NCBI GenBank assembly: GCA_024278235.1
Contig: JAJRTO010000037.1
Coordinates: 1 to 34,482 of the forward strand
Direction: 5' to 3'
DNA from: Candidatus Poribacteria bacterium
GTDB lineage: Bacteria > Poribacteria > WGA-4E > JAJRTO01
Length of the DNA: 34,482 nucleotides
Part shown: positions 17,501 to 25,190 of the stretch, one piece after another
Numbering within the stretch: position 1 is the first letter of the stretch
Layout: every line of letters begins with the position of its first letter
Notes under the pieces: generated by a model
Told to the model about the DNA's origin: nothing
The model's input: the letters and a program-made list of their open reading frames with translations, nothing else
Database searches by the model: none
Made by a program: the position numbers and the translations under genes

Positions 17501-17855
17501 GCTGGAGTTTTTGCGTACTGAATATGACTATATCGTGATCGATTCCCCCCCGGTACGCGCCGCCGCCGATCCCATCATCTTGTCATCTTTGGTGGACACC
17601 GTGATCTACACCTTCGATATCGTCAAAACCAAACGGTTTGATATTCGTACAGCTCTTGAAGAACTACTCGAGGCGAATCCAAGGAACATAGGGACACTCT
17701 GTAACCTGACGGAGGTACAGCATGCTGGCTACTATGGTTACGGAGGACGCTACGGCTATAACAAATATGGTTATTACTATGGGCGCTACCGTTATAGCAA
17801 CTACTATCAGTATTACTATTCTGACAGCAACGACGATCAGGAAACTGAAACCTAG
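14523..17855 (+). CDS. Wzz-domain bacterial tyrosine kinase (Wzc-like), enlarged
   Basis: A 1110-residue inner-membrane co-polymerase and autokinase that controls polysaccharide chain length and export. Two membrane segments (about 28-45 and 685-705) flank a very long periplasmic Wzz region rich in coiled coil. The cytoplasmic BY-kinase domain has Walker A STPGEGKST (Lys799), Walker A' LLIDADLRK (Asp822, Asp824) and Walker B YIVIDSPP (Asp1007). Walker A' and B are about 185 residues apart against about 80 in E. coli Wzc, so roughly 105 residues are inserted around the conserved PGLTDLL block. The C-terminus carries 16 tyrosines, the autophosphorylation cluster. It follows the SLBB export gene by 14 nt. 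Confidence 0.93.
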   Translation: MMQHQENENITSVRLEQYFLILYRSKWSVFFILLLALMTAFIKNDISQPTYQATAQLWVKQQEKGLPSSGFEDMFMTGIFGRAAELETLSEIIRSPATLEKVVDGLALLENPLPKHRGKFLTWFSDRLGVGILSAIPEMSATSYREFRNKWLALELPYRIAQLEDLVGSLGENTPVSQYNKIRAVSKRLGQLSRLDFDRERANEIRLATADLKRSIEAVRKQRPKDYESLQKAIGSLAELSKTFEVNDTEQEFLGTLAVHTFQQYLNLESTFGLESREETQKAIQKEGLRPVYDARYDEDDLVSPPRFADFQDYYMDPIYNYGDYRRLIQRRIQEDEIRDAYSRFLQENIDHPDRSLWSFDEFRQYYRRVQHEKLVKELRENLSVQPLRDTDVIRITVKAATQERAVSIVNRLAAVFEKLMVDDSRSRMQKTKRFATEKKQIIQKQLSSAANELSRYQTAHDTISLTAEAEATITSLNQLRLLLTKAKMKSRSADSRVKQLTAQLQEEDPTILASETLTANPALVELRLKLKDAYVELARLKARYPDGQNEEIARQEVVIAAREQALLDEAENQVTQTRSPNPLVTSLMDQLIRAHSEMLAAQAEIATLGEQIGYYEGLLAKMPDMEKELARLKREVMLYQSLSETLAQAEQEAMMLSEAEPGNITTFQPAAFSQDPLPISPRKMMNLMLGGLIGLSLGIGLAFLREYLDNTYGTVEEAQRDLELSSKRMNAALEPTFLTMVPAIESMEGDRSYIVAVREPKSAAAEAFRIIRTKLQFMGAQTPVRCILVTSSTPGEGKSTISSNLAVALAQQMGKRVLLIDADLRKSVQHRIFRTAANNPHVRTNRNEIEATVGTELVPSEADEDTDGQLALEHDRKPGLTDLLIRWRLMFSNEPEDSPVRRWLEARQHNADVRIPDGSNGSKVLEGADEEIARQQMQELLQGIVRQVYIPKSNEQTVVDQQLPDMDLSLIPSGTNPPNPSELLGSESMEQLLEFLRTEYDYIVIDSPPVRAAADPIILSSLVDTVIYTFDIVKTKRFDIRTALEELLEANPRNIGTLCNLTEVQHAGYYGYGGRYGYNKYGYYYGRYRYSNYYQYYYSDSNDDQETET

Positions 17856-17973
17856 CCTGATAAACCACAGTTGCTCTTGTCCTCTTGCCATGTCCCACAT
17901 CTGAAGAACCCATTGTATTGCTGTACCGAGTCTCTTCCTTGCACGTCGCTCGCCCCCTTCCCGGGAGGTCTCC

Positions 17974-19005
17974 ATGGTGGATGTACCAAAACTGCTGAAG
18001 CGGAACCGCGAAAAGGTACAGCGCTGCCTCATGGAGTTCCTGCCGGTGACTCATGAGCACCCAAATCTCCAGGCTTTTTACACGATGATGTGGGATTATC
18101 CTCTGCGTGCAAGCAAGGGCCTTCGTTCCACATTGTGCTTGTTGATCTGTGAAGCGTTTGGCGGCAAACCACATTTGGCCATCCGTACAGCGGCTGCCAT
18201 TGAACTGTTCCAGAACTGGATCCTTATCCACGATGATATTGAGGATGCCTCGGATCTCCGACGCGGGGAGCCGTGCCTGCACCACAAGTACGGGATACCT
18301 ATGGCGATCAATGCGGGGGATGCGCTTCACAATCAGATGTGGTGTCTGCTTCATCAGAATGTGGAGGATTTGGGTTATGAATGCTCCTTCCAGGTGCTTC
18401 ATGAATTTACCGAACTGGTAAGTACTGTGGCCGCAGGACAACACATTGAATTGAGTTGGGTGGCCCAGGACACCTGGGATCTTTCCGAAGAAGATTACTA
18501 CTTGATGTGTGAGCGGAAGACAGCTTCCTATACGTGTGTAAGTCCGTGCAGGCTTGGTGCCCTCATTGCAGGAGCATCGAAGCGAGAGATCAATGCTTTC
18601 CGAGAAATCGGTCGTACATTGGGAATCGCCTTTCAGCTACAGGATGATCTGCTGAACCTCACAGCCGATGAGGGCAAATATGGTAAGGAGATCGCGGGGG
18701 ATCTGTGGGAAGGTAAGCGCACGCTGATTCTCATCCATCTGCTGCGACGTAGCTCACAGATAGAAAAAGAGCGGATTCAAGCGATTCTCAGCGAACCACG
18801 AACCATGAAGCAGGAGTCGGATATCTTATGGATCCTTGATCAAATGCACTCCCATGGTTCGACTGAATACGCCCGCACACATGCTCAGCGGTTAGTGCAG
18901 TTTTCCAAACAACTGTTTAACGAGCAGTTTCCAAGACTTCCGAACTCACAGGCTCGTGAAGCATTCCTGGATGTAGTGGATTTCGTGATCGAGCGCGAAT
19001 ACTAG
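17974..19005 (+). CDS. Polyprenyl (isoprenyl) diphosphate synthase family protein
   Basis: A 343-residue trans-isoprenyl diphosphate synthase, which condenses isopentenyl diphosphate units onto allylic diphosphates. The first aspartate-rich motif is HDDIED (DDIED at 87-91), followed by the Arg pair in DLRRGEP. The second is QLQDDLLN (224-228), where the usual final Asp is Asn, and then GKEIAGDLWEGKRTL. The product chain length cannot be read from sequence. GGAGG precedes the ATG. The gene lies 118 nt after the BY-kinase and 19 nt before the TPR lipoprotein. It could supply the polyprenyl carrier for polysaccharide assembly, or a quinone or membrane isoprenoid side chain. Confidence 0.88.
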   Translation: MVDVPKLLKRNREKVQRCLMEFLPVTHEHPNLQAFYTMMWDYPLRASKGLRSTLCLLICEAFGGKPHLAIRTAAAIELFQNWILIHDDIEDASDLRRGEPCLHHKYGIPMAINAGDALHNQMWCLLHQNVEDLGYECSFQVLHEFTELVSTVAAGQHIELSWVAQDTWDLSEEDYYLMCERKTASYTCVSPCRLGALIAGASKREINAFREIGRTLGIAFQLQDDLLNLTADEGKYGKEIAGDLWEGKRTLILIHLLRRSSQIEKERIQAILSEPRTMKQESDILWILDQMHSHGSTEYARTHAQRLVQFSKQLFNEQFPRLPNSQAREAFLDVVDFVIEREY

Positions 19006-19024
19006 CTTCCCGGAGGTAATGACC

Positions 19025-20629
19025 ATGCTCCGCACCACATTTGCGATTCTTCCACTATTGGTTCTATGGATCTTCTTCACAGGCTGTGCCACCCATCCCC
19101 CTCCTTCAGCCAACATTGATCGGACGCTCTCCCCTGAGGATCTGACGAGTCAGGGATCGATCACGGAGGCAACGGAGACTGAGGAAGAAGAATGGACTCC
19201 CCCTCCCCGTAATCTGATGGCAGATATTCCGCGAGCTTATCGTGACGCTGTACGTCAGCAGTTCGGGAATGCCCTGGAAGCAACCCCCATCCTGGACTGG
19301 TATGATCATGGTATGGAGGCTTATCAAGAGGGACGCTACAAAGAAGCCGAAAGATCCCTGAAGAAAGTGCTTGAAGAGATGCCTGGCTTCCTTCCCGTTC
19401 TCTATAACCTCGGACTCACCTATTACTATCAGGAACAGTACACGGAATCTATCGACACTTTTGAGCAACTGATTGAGCAAATCAACAAAACCGGAGTGGA
19501 TGATGTGAGTCTATTGCTCAATCCGGATATTCTGCACGATGCTTATATCAATCTTGGGATGGCATACTATAAAGCGGGAGACTTTGGTAAGGCTATTCCA
19601 ATGTTCATGAAAGTCATGCCGGATGAAACCGCCCACTACAACCTTGTGTCTGTCTACTACAGCATGAAGGATTATCCCAAGGTGGTCACACTGGTTACAG
19701 AGTTCATAGAGAAATATGGCCAGGACGCTCAACTCTATAATCTCCAGGGGCTCGCACACTACCACCAGGAACAGTACGATCAGGCATTGAGAGCCTTTGA
19801 ACAGGCAGTCCAGATAGATTCTGAAGATGCGCAGATTCAACTCAACGTTGGCCTGCTCTACATACGTCTTCAGCAGTACGCAAAAGCGGAAGCTGCCTTC
19901 CGAAAAGCAAAAGAATTAGATCCAGAAGTCAACGTTGATGAATACGTCAACCTTGTGCAACGTGTGGACAAGCGCGAGGGACGGATCCACTATAACCGGG
20001 CCGTTCAGTTTCACAAAGATGGAAAAATCGACGCGGCGATCGTTGAATGGAAAAAAGCAATTGAATTGGATCCTGAATTCATCGAGGCTCACATCAACCT
20101 TGCAGCGGTCTATAGTGCGCAAGGACGACAGGGAGATGCAATTACCCATTTGGATCAAGCGACACAACTTGATCGGACATCGTTTGAAGCCTACTATAAT
20201 CTGGGGCTTGCTTATTTCAAAGTTCGTCGCTATAAGGATGCCATTGAGGCTTTGCAGCACGCGACAAAATTGAACCCGGATCACGCAGAGGCACAGTTTA
20301 ATCTCGGGATGGCCTTGTATCGAAATAAACAGCCGGAAGAAGCGATTGAACCTCTTCGCAAAACCATCCAGCTCAAGCCTACGTGGCTAGAGCCTCGAAA
20401 GAATCTTGGACTCATCCTGGGGCATCTGAGACGGTTTGATGAGGGGATTGATGTATTCAAAGAACTCTTGAAATTTCATCCTCGTAACAGTGATGCTTAC
20501 TACAACCTTGGGGTACTCCACTTTAAGAATGGCAATAGAGAGGATGCTATTGCGGCACTTGAAAACGCGATACGCTATGATATGATGAACACAAAGGCCC
20601 ATGCGATGCTTGAGCAACTGACCCAATAG
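19025..20629 (+). CDS. TPR-repeat lipoprotein
   Basis: A protein of about 534 residues with a hydrophobic signal segment and lipobox FTGC, so it is predicted to be lipid-anchored in the envelope. After a Pro/Glu-rich linker, about ten or more tetratricopeptide repeats fill the rest, recognisable as recurring LYNLGLTYYYQEQYTESI, AYINLGMAYYKAGDFGKAI, YYNLGLAYFKVRRYKDAI and YYNLGVLHFKNGNREDAI units. TPRs are protein-interaction scaffolds. In this position it may organise the polysaccharide export machinery. An ATG at 19019 is only 2 nt from the GGAGG, so the in-frame ATG at 19025, 8 nt away, is the better start. No enzymatic function is suggested. Confidence 0.88.
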   Translation: MLRTTFAILPLLVLWIFFTGCATHPPPSANIDRTLSPEDLTSQGSITEATETEEEEWTPPPRNLMADIPRAYRDAVRQQFGNALEATPILDWYDHGMEAYQEGRYKEAERSLKKVLEEMPGFLPVLYNLGLTYYYQEQYTESIDTFEQLIEQINKTGVDDVSLLLNPDILHDAYINLGMAYYKAGDFGKAIPMFMKVMPDETAHYNLVSVYYSMKDYPKVVTLVTEFIEKYGQDAQLYNLQGLAHYHQEQYDQALRAFEQAVQIDSEDAQIQLNVGLLYIRLQQYAKAEAAFRKAKELDPEVNVDEYVNLVQRVDKREGRIHYNRAVQFHKDGKIDAAIVEWKKAIELDPEFIEAHINLAAVYSAQGRQGDAITHLDQATQLDRTSFEAYYNLGLAYFKVRRYKDAIEALQHATKLNPDHAEAQFNLGMALYRNKQPEEAIEPLRKTIQLKPTWLEPRKNLGLILGHLRRFDEGIDVFKELLKFHPRNSDAYYNLGVLHFKNGNREDAIAALENAIRYDMMNTKAHAMLEQLTQ

Positions 20630-20662
20630 CAACGGCCAGGAACTGTCTTATCTGAGGTATCT

Positions 20663-20944
20663 ATGACCATTCAGGAATTTCAGCGATGCATAGAGGAACT
20701 CTACTATGATCGAGACCAACAGAGAGGCATCGATAGGACATTTATCTGGTTCGTAGAGGAAGTGGGAGAACTGGCGAGAGAAATCAAAGACAGTCGAGAT
20801 CCTCAAAGGCTCAAAGAAGAGATTGCCGATGTATTTGCTTGGTTGAGTACCATTGCGAGTCTCTTAAGGATCGATCTCGAAGATGCTGCATCAATCTATG
20901 CGACGGGTTGCCCTAAATGCCAACAAACTCCCTGCACATGCTGA
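20663..20944 (+). CDS. MazG-like nucleotide pyrophosphohydrolase with Cys-rich tail
   Basis: A 93-residue member of the all-alpha NTP pyrophosphatase superfamily, which removes pyrophosphate from (often aberrant or signalling) nucleoside triphosphates. The metal-binding signature is intact: EEVGE (Glu33, Glu36) followed after 16 residues by EEIAD (Glu53, Asp56). The C-terminus is CPKCQQTPCTC, a compact four-cysteine cluster that could bind zinc and is seen in other short MazG-like proteins. It follows the TPR lipoprotein by 33 nt with GAGGT upstream, so it may be cotranscribed. It converges on the ABC exporter operon across about 150 nt in which I see no strong terminator. Confidence 0.85.
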   Translation: MTIQEFQRCIEELYYDRDQQRGIDRTFIWFVEEVGELAREIKDSRDPQRLKEEIADVFAWLSTIASLLRIDLEDAASIYATGCPKCQQTPCTC

Positions 20945-21093
20945 AAAGATCGAAGCAGAAATATCGTCGGGCTACACTCTGGTTCCCGTTCAGTCTCATC
21001 GTCATACTTGTGGGAATCCCCTGGGACCGGGCACGACTGCCAGGTTAGGCTCATCCCCTCAGAACCAAACGATATTAGCACAGAGACAGATGG

Positions 21094-21771
21094 CTATGTT
21101 CGTTCGTCTTTTTCGACGAGGCCATCACGGAGACGAACGACACGCCGTGCATGGCGTGCAATGTCCTGTTCGTGCGTGACCATGAGGATGGTGTTGCCTT
21201 CTTCATTCAAGCGGTCGAAGATCTCCATGATCTCCTCACTGGATCGAGAATCGAGGTTACCCGTCGGTTCATCTGCAAACAGAATAGATGGGTCGTTGAC
21301 CAGTGCCCGTGCGATAGCAACCCTTTGCTGTTGTCCTCCCGACATCTCATTCGATTTGTGATGGATGCGATCCGCTAAGCCTACGGCCTCCAGAGCAGCC
21401 ATCGCCCGTCGCCGCCGTTCTCGACGTCCGGTTCCAAAATAGATCAGCGGCAGTTCAACGTTATGCAGTGCTGAAGTACGTGGCAGCAAGTTATAGGACT
21501 GGAAGACAAACCCAATCTTGCGGTTACGGATCTCTGCCAGTTGATTGTCTGACAAGGTTCCCACTTCTTCACCGTCCAATTTATAAGAACCCTCCGTCGG
21601 CTTGGACAGACAGCCAAGAATGTCCATGAGTGTCGATTTCCCCGATCCAGATGGTCCCATAATCGCCACGAATTCCCCTTGTTCGACGTTAAGATCCAGG
21701 CCGCGCAACGCCCGGACCTCAACTGTCCCCATCTGGTAGACTTTCGTCAGATTATGAACTTCGATCAACAT
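21094..21771 (-). CDS. ABC transporter ATP-binding protein (MacB/LolD type)
   Basis: A 225-residue ATPase that would power the exporter encoded upstream. All ABC motifs are present: Walker [10 protein letters not shown] (39-47), Q-loop Gln91, signature MSGGQQQR (143-150), Walker B ILFADEP (163-169) with D-loop NLDS, and switch His200. The sequence is typical of the MacB/LolD/FtsE class, which drives mechanotransmission rather than direct transport through the membrane. It is the last gene of the minus-strand operon, 3 nt after the adaptor, and the only ATPase for two permeases, so it probably serves both. Confidence 0.95.
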   Translation of the reverse strand: MLIEVHNLTKVYQMGTVEVRALRGLDLNVEQGEFVAIMGPSGSGKSTLMDILGCLSKPTEGSYKLDGEEVGTLSDNQLAEIRNRKIGFVFQSYNLLPRTSALHNVELPLIYFGTGRRERRRRAMAALEAVGLADRIHHKSNEMSGGQQQRVAIARALVNDPSILFADEPTGNLDSRSSEEIMEIFDRLNEEGNTILMVTHEQDIARHARRVVRLRDGLVEKDERT

Positions 21772-21774
21772 TGT

Positions 21775-23760
21775 CTAGCGTTCTCTTTCTTGTTGGGTTA
21801 GCTCTTCAATAGAAGGGACAAAGACACGATCTCCTTCTTGAAGTCCTGCAAGAATCTCATAGTGCGTATCACTGCGCAAACCGACCTCAATGGGCGTTTC
21901 TACTCCTTTGAGTTCATTCTCGTCTTTGGACCTTCTCCAGCGTCTGAACCTTTTCCGGCGTCCGGATTCTTTTTTATCCTTATCCCCGGGTTTGTCCAAT
22001 CGTACAAAGTAGCGACGTTCACTCTGCACAACAGCTTCGAGATTAGGGATCTGTTGTTCATCCTCGAGATTAAGAGTGATCTCTGTTGGGCCACTTCGAA
22101 GTCCTTTGGGAGAGCGATCCAGAAGAATATGGACATTCTCACGTGCCTTTGATGAGTCAACATCGAGTACTTTTCCTTTGAGCTTTCGACCTGAAAGTGT
22201 TTCCACTTCGAGAGACTGCCCCGCATAGAGCGCACCGATATCTGAATCAGGGACGTTGACTGTGATGATCAACCGTTCTTGTCGGATCACCGCATCTATC
22301 GGAAGTTGAAGGACATCATCGCGTTGATCCACGATGATATCAACATCGGCGCTCATAGCAGGCCGCAACTCGCTGGATTCACTTTCGACCTCGACAGTGA
22401 CCTCAAACTTGATCACGTTTTCTCCCGGGATGCCGCTTGGAGCAATTTCTGTGACAATGCCCTCAAAGGTTTTCTTTGGATACGCGTCGACTGTCACCTT
22501 TGCCTTCTGATCGAGCTTGACCTTACTGATATCGTGCTCGTTGATCTGTACTTTTACAACCATTGTAGAGAGATCTGCGATCTGCATAATCGCCGGACCT
22601 TGTGCAAAGGCGGATCGTCCGGAGGTAATGATCTCACCTTCCTCTACTGCCAGTCGGGTGATCACACCTGACATCGACGCAACGAGTAATGTCCACGTGA
22701 GTCGATCTTTTGCGTTCTGGAGAGTGCTCTTAGCTCGCACGAGGTCAGCCTTCGCACTCTCCTCGGCATACTTACTGATCTCCTTTTCAGCTTCGATGCT
22801 CTCCATCAGTTGCTGAAGGCGCGTTTGCGTATTCTTGAGTTCTACCTCGGCCTGTTTCTCTTGAGCAGCACGGGAAAGCTTCAGAGACTCCACATTCTCA
22901 CGTTGATAATCAAGGGTTGTTTTACGTGACTCAATGGCAGTATTACGTGCCTCAACGTTCTTTTGCTGGGAGTCAACAGTCTTTAGCTGAGTTGCAACAG
23001 TCTGCTGGGCCGCCTGGTACTGTGAAAGCATATTTGCTTCGCGCGCCTGCGCATCCTCCAGGGTTTTCTTGGAGACATATCCTTTCTGGTAGAGATCCTG
23101 CTGACGCTTGAGATCCGAACTCGCATTCTCCCAATTGATCCGCGCCGATTCTTCCGTATTTCGATATTGTTGTAGCACGAGTCTGGCCTGCTGAAGCGCG
23201 ATCTCCGCCTGATTCAGTGCGATCAGATCCTGCTGCAAGCTGTCCTCTGTTGTTGATATTTGGGTCTTCGCTTGCGAGATCTGTTGATAGGTGATCGCCT
23301 TTGCAGCATCATAAGCAGCCTGTGCAGCGATCAGAGTCTCACGAGCCTGCTCCAGAACGCTATCCTGCTGTTTCTCTGTCAGCAAGGTGCGGCGTTGTGC
23401 CTGCTCTAAACGGGCTTCAGCGGCATCCATGTTGGCCTGCGCCTGGTTCATTTCTTCCCGGATGAAACGGTCGTCGATCTTCAGCAGAGGATCCCCTTTA
23501 TTAACAAGCTGACCATCATCAACATAAACTTCCTGGACTTCACCTTCGACGTTGGATTTGACTTCGACTGAAATCAAGGGTTCAAGATTTCCTCGCTCCT
23601 TGATCTGAACGGTGAATTCACCTCGGCGGACGATCTCAATTGAATTATCGTCTTCATTGGCCTCACCACGACGGAAGGGCCGAAAAACAAGGACAAGCAC
23701 CAAGATTGGTAGGATGATGGCTGAGCTAATGATCACGGTTTTCTTTTTTGGTCTTCTCAC
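21775..23760 (-). CDS. MacA/HlyD-type periplasmic adaptor (copy 2)
   Basis: A 661-residue membrane-fusion protein that would bridge a MacB-like permease to the TolC-like channel. An N-terminal anchor (about 8-26) is followed by half of a biotinyl-lipoyl-like domain (VKSNVEGEVQEVYVDDGQLVNKGD). A long alpha-helical hairpin of predicted coiled coil (about 105-345) comes next, then the second lipoyl half and beta-barrel domains (ELRPAMSADVDIIV). It is longer than E. coli MacA because of the long hairpin and a basic insert (GRRKRFRRWRRSKDE) near the C-terminus. It starts with GTG in a 4-nt GTGA overlap with the TolC-like gene. It is a paralogue of the interrupted adaptor at 27774-29714. Confidence 0.92.
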   Translation of the reverse strand: MRRPKKKTVIISSAIILPILVLVLVFRPFRRGEANEDDNSIEIVRRGEFTVQIKERGNLEPLISVEVKSNVEGEVQEVYVDDGQLVNKGDPLLKIDDRFIREEMNQAQANMDAAEARLEQAQRRTLLTEKQQDSVLEQARETLIAAQAAYDAAKAITYQQISQAKTQISTTEDSLQQDLIALNQAEIALQQARLVLQQYRNTEESARINWENASSDLKRQQDLYQKGYVSKKTLEDAQAREANMLSQYQAAQQTVATQLKTVDSQQKNVEARNTAIESRKTTLDYQRENVESLKLSRAAQEKQAEVELKNTQTRLQQLMESIEAEKEISKYAEESAKADLVRAKSTLQNAKDRLTWTLLVASMSGVITRLAVEEGEIITSGRSAFAQGPAIMQIADLSTMVVKVQINEHDISKVKLDQKAKVTVDAYPKKTFEGIVTEIAPSGIPGENVIKFEVTVEVESESSELRPAMSADVDIIVDQRDDVLQLPIDAVIRQERLIITVNVPDSDIGALYAGQSLEVETLSGRKLKGKVLDVDSSKARENVHILLDRSPKGLRSGPTEITLNLEDEQQIPNLEAVVQSERRYFVRLDKPGDKDKKESGRRKRFRRWRRSKDENELKGVETPIEVGLRSDTHYEILAGLQEGDRVFVPSIEELTQQERER

Positions 23761-25076
23761 TGAAGTTCCCCCATGGCTTTCCTGAGCTGGCTCTGTGCGA
23801 TCTTATAATCGTAGAAAGCATTGACTCTTGCTGTGAGTGCCTGGGCATAATTATTCTGTGCATCCAGTAATTCCAACGGAATAGCGAGTTCCTGTTCAAA
23901 CCGGGCGTTCGTAACTTCGAGATTGAGTTCTGCATCTCGAACCCGCTTTTTTGCAATATCCAGGGCTTTTTCAGCACGTTGCACTTCCAGATGAGCTTGA
24001 CGAACCTCCAATGCGATAGAGCGTTCCAGGGCAGCCGCATCCTCTAGTTCCCGCTCTCGTTGCAGTTCAACTTGTTCAACTTGACGTTTCGTACGTCCAC
24101 CATCGAACAAAGGAAAACTGAGGGTCGCCAGCGCTTGCCATGATCGGTGATTCTTAAAGTCATCGCGTTCCCTTAGATAATCATCGAGTAGGACATTATA
24201 ATCATAGGAAGCTGTCAACCGAGGCCAACGCTGTAATCTGGCCAAGCTGAGTGACCAGTCCAGGCGGTCGAATGTCGCTTGGGTCTCTGCTCTCTCTGGT
24301 CGTCGTTCAAGCGCCCTTTCGGTCGCTTCATCAATGGAGATGTCCAGTTTGGGTAACGGTTTCCCATCTATATACGCCTGATAATCTGGATCTTCCGCGA
24401 CGTTGACAAGAGTTCCCGGATCCAGGCCCAACAACGTAGGGAGTGCCGCCATTGCCACATCGAGCGCGTTTTGATCGTTGAGCAGATTCAGTTCACTGAT
24501 CGCCTCATTCAATTCGATATTGGCAACATCCGCATCGATGAGCGAACCGACATCCCGAAAGGCTTCGGCCCGCTTTGTATTCTGACGGGCTTGTTCCAAC
24601 AACTCCTTATCAACCTTGACCAGTTCCTGTGTTCTGAGGATATTATAGTATCCACGAGTAATGTCCAGGAGGAGATTGAGTTTCAAGCGTTCATACTGAG
24701 CCTCGCTGAGACGCGTGTCCGCTTTACTTTGGCCAAGTGTGGCTTCCCGTTGACCATGATCCCACAAGACATAGCTACCACGGATCGTCGAATCGTAATT
24801 GGGTTGCTCCCAGCCAAAGTCAATCTGATCCGTGAACTGGTAACGTCCGTTCACACCGATATCAGGCAAATAGTTCGACTTGGCATCCTGTACACGGAGT
24901 CGATTTAACTCAACGTTTGTACGCGCATTGCGAATCGTCGATGAGTACTGGAGGGCGATGTCGATACATTGAGGAAGTGTCAAAGGTTCCGAAAGTTTCA
25001 GATCCTCGGCATCCACGGGATGGGCCGTGAGAAAAAGAAAAAGGAAAGGAAAGACAAGCAAACGGTGAACTGGCAT
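23757..25076 (-). CDS. TolC-family outer membrane efflux protein
   Basis: A protein of about 439 residues predicted to form the trimeric outer-membrane tunnel. The start at 25076 gives a clean signal peptide (MPVHRLLVFPFLFLFLTA, cleavage near VDA) and an AGGAG 9 nt upstream. An upstream TTG at 25169 would bury this signal, so I reject it. Two repeated OEP domains follow: LPQCIDIALQYSSTIRN opens the first and DEATERALERRPERAET the second. Each ends in long helices (RREVRQAHLEVQRAEKAL-like). It overlaps the adaptor gene by 4 nt, showing coupling. It is the only outer-membrane component for the two adaptor/permease sets. Confidence 0.92.
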   Translation of the reverse strand: MPVHRLLVFPFLFLFLTAHPVDAEDLKLSEPLTLPQCIDIALQYSSTIRNARTNVELNRLRVQDAKSNYLPDIGVNGRYQFTDQIDFGWEQPNYDSTIRGSYVLWDHGQREATLGQSKADTRLSEAQYERLKLNLLLDITRGYYNILRTQELVKVDKELLEQARQNTKRAEAFRDVGSLIDADVANIELNEAISELNLLNDQNALDVAMAALPTLLGLDPGTLVNVAEDPDYQAYIDGKPLPKLDISIDEATERALERRPERAETQATFDRLDWSLSLARLQRWPRLTASYDYNVLLDDYLRERDDFKNHRSWQALATLSFPLFDGGRTKRQVEQVELQRERELEDAAALERSIALEVRQAHLEVQRAEKALDIAKKRVRDAELNLEVTNARFEQELAIPLELLDAQNNYAQALTARVNAFYDYKIAQSQLRKAMGELQ

Positions 25077-25146
25077 AGGCAAATGCTCCTGGGTTTGGTA
25101 TCGTCCACTAAGACGTAGAAGATGCAATGGAAGTTTACGTGAGTAC

Positions 25147-25190
25147 CAATGGGGTTTCCATTTATTCAATAGGATTTCATTTATTCATAC
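25147..25190. repeat. Short direct repeat at the permease/TolC boundary
   Basis: ATTTATTCA occurs at 25160-25168 and 25179-25187, 19 nt apart, with similar flanks (TTTCC / TTTC). The second copy contains the stop codon of the permease on the minus strand. It may reflect a small duplication when the gap before the TolC-like gene arose. Confidence 0.5.

Noticed and set aside
17623-18444. 273-codon minus-strand open frame
   Set aside because: It lies opposite the BY-kinase tail and the prenyl synthase, both well supported. Its sequence shows no motif.
20945-21093. Possible bidirectional terminator between the MazG and ATPase genes
   Set aside because: Only weak 5-bp complementarities and no T-run on either strand.
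25077-25169. Upstream TTG start for the TolC-like protein
   Set aside because: It would place a hydrophilic stretch before a clean signal peptide. The ATG at 25076 has a good ribosome site.
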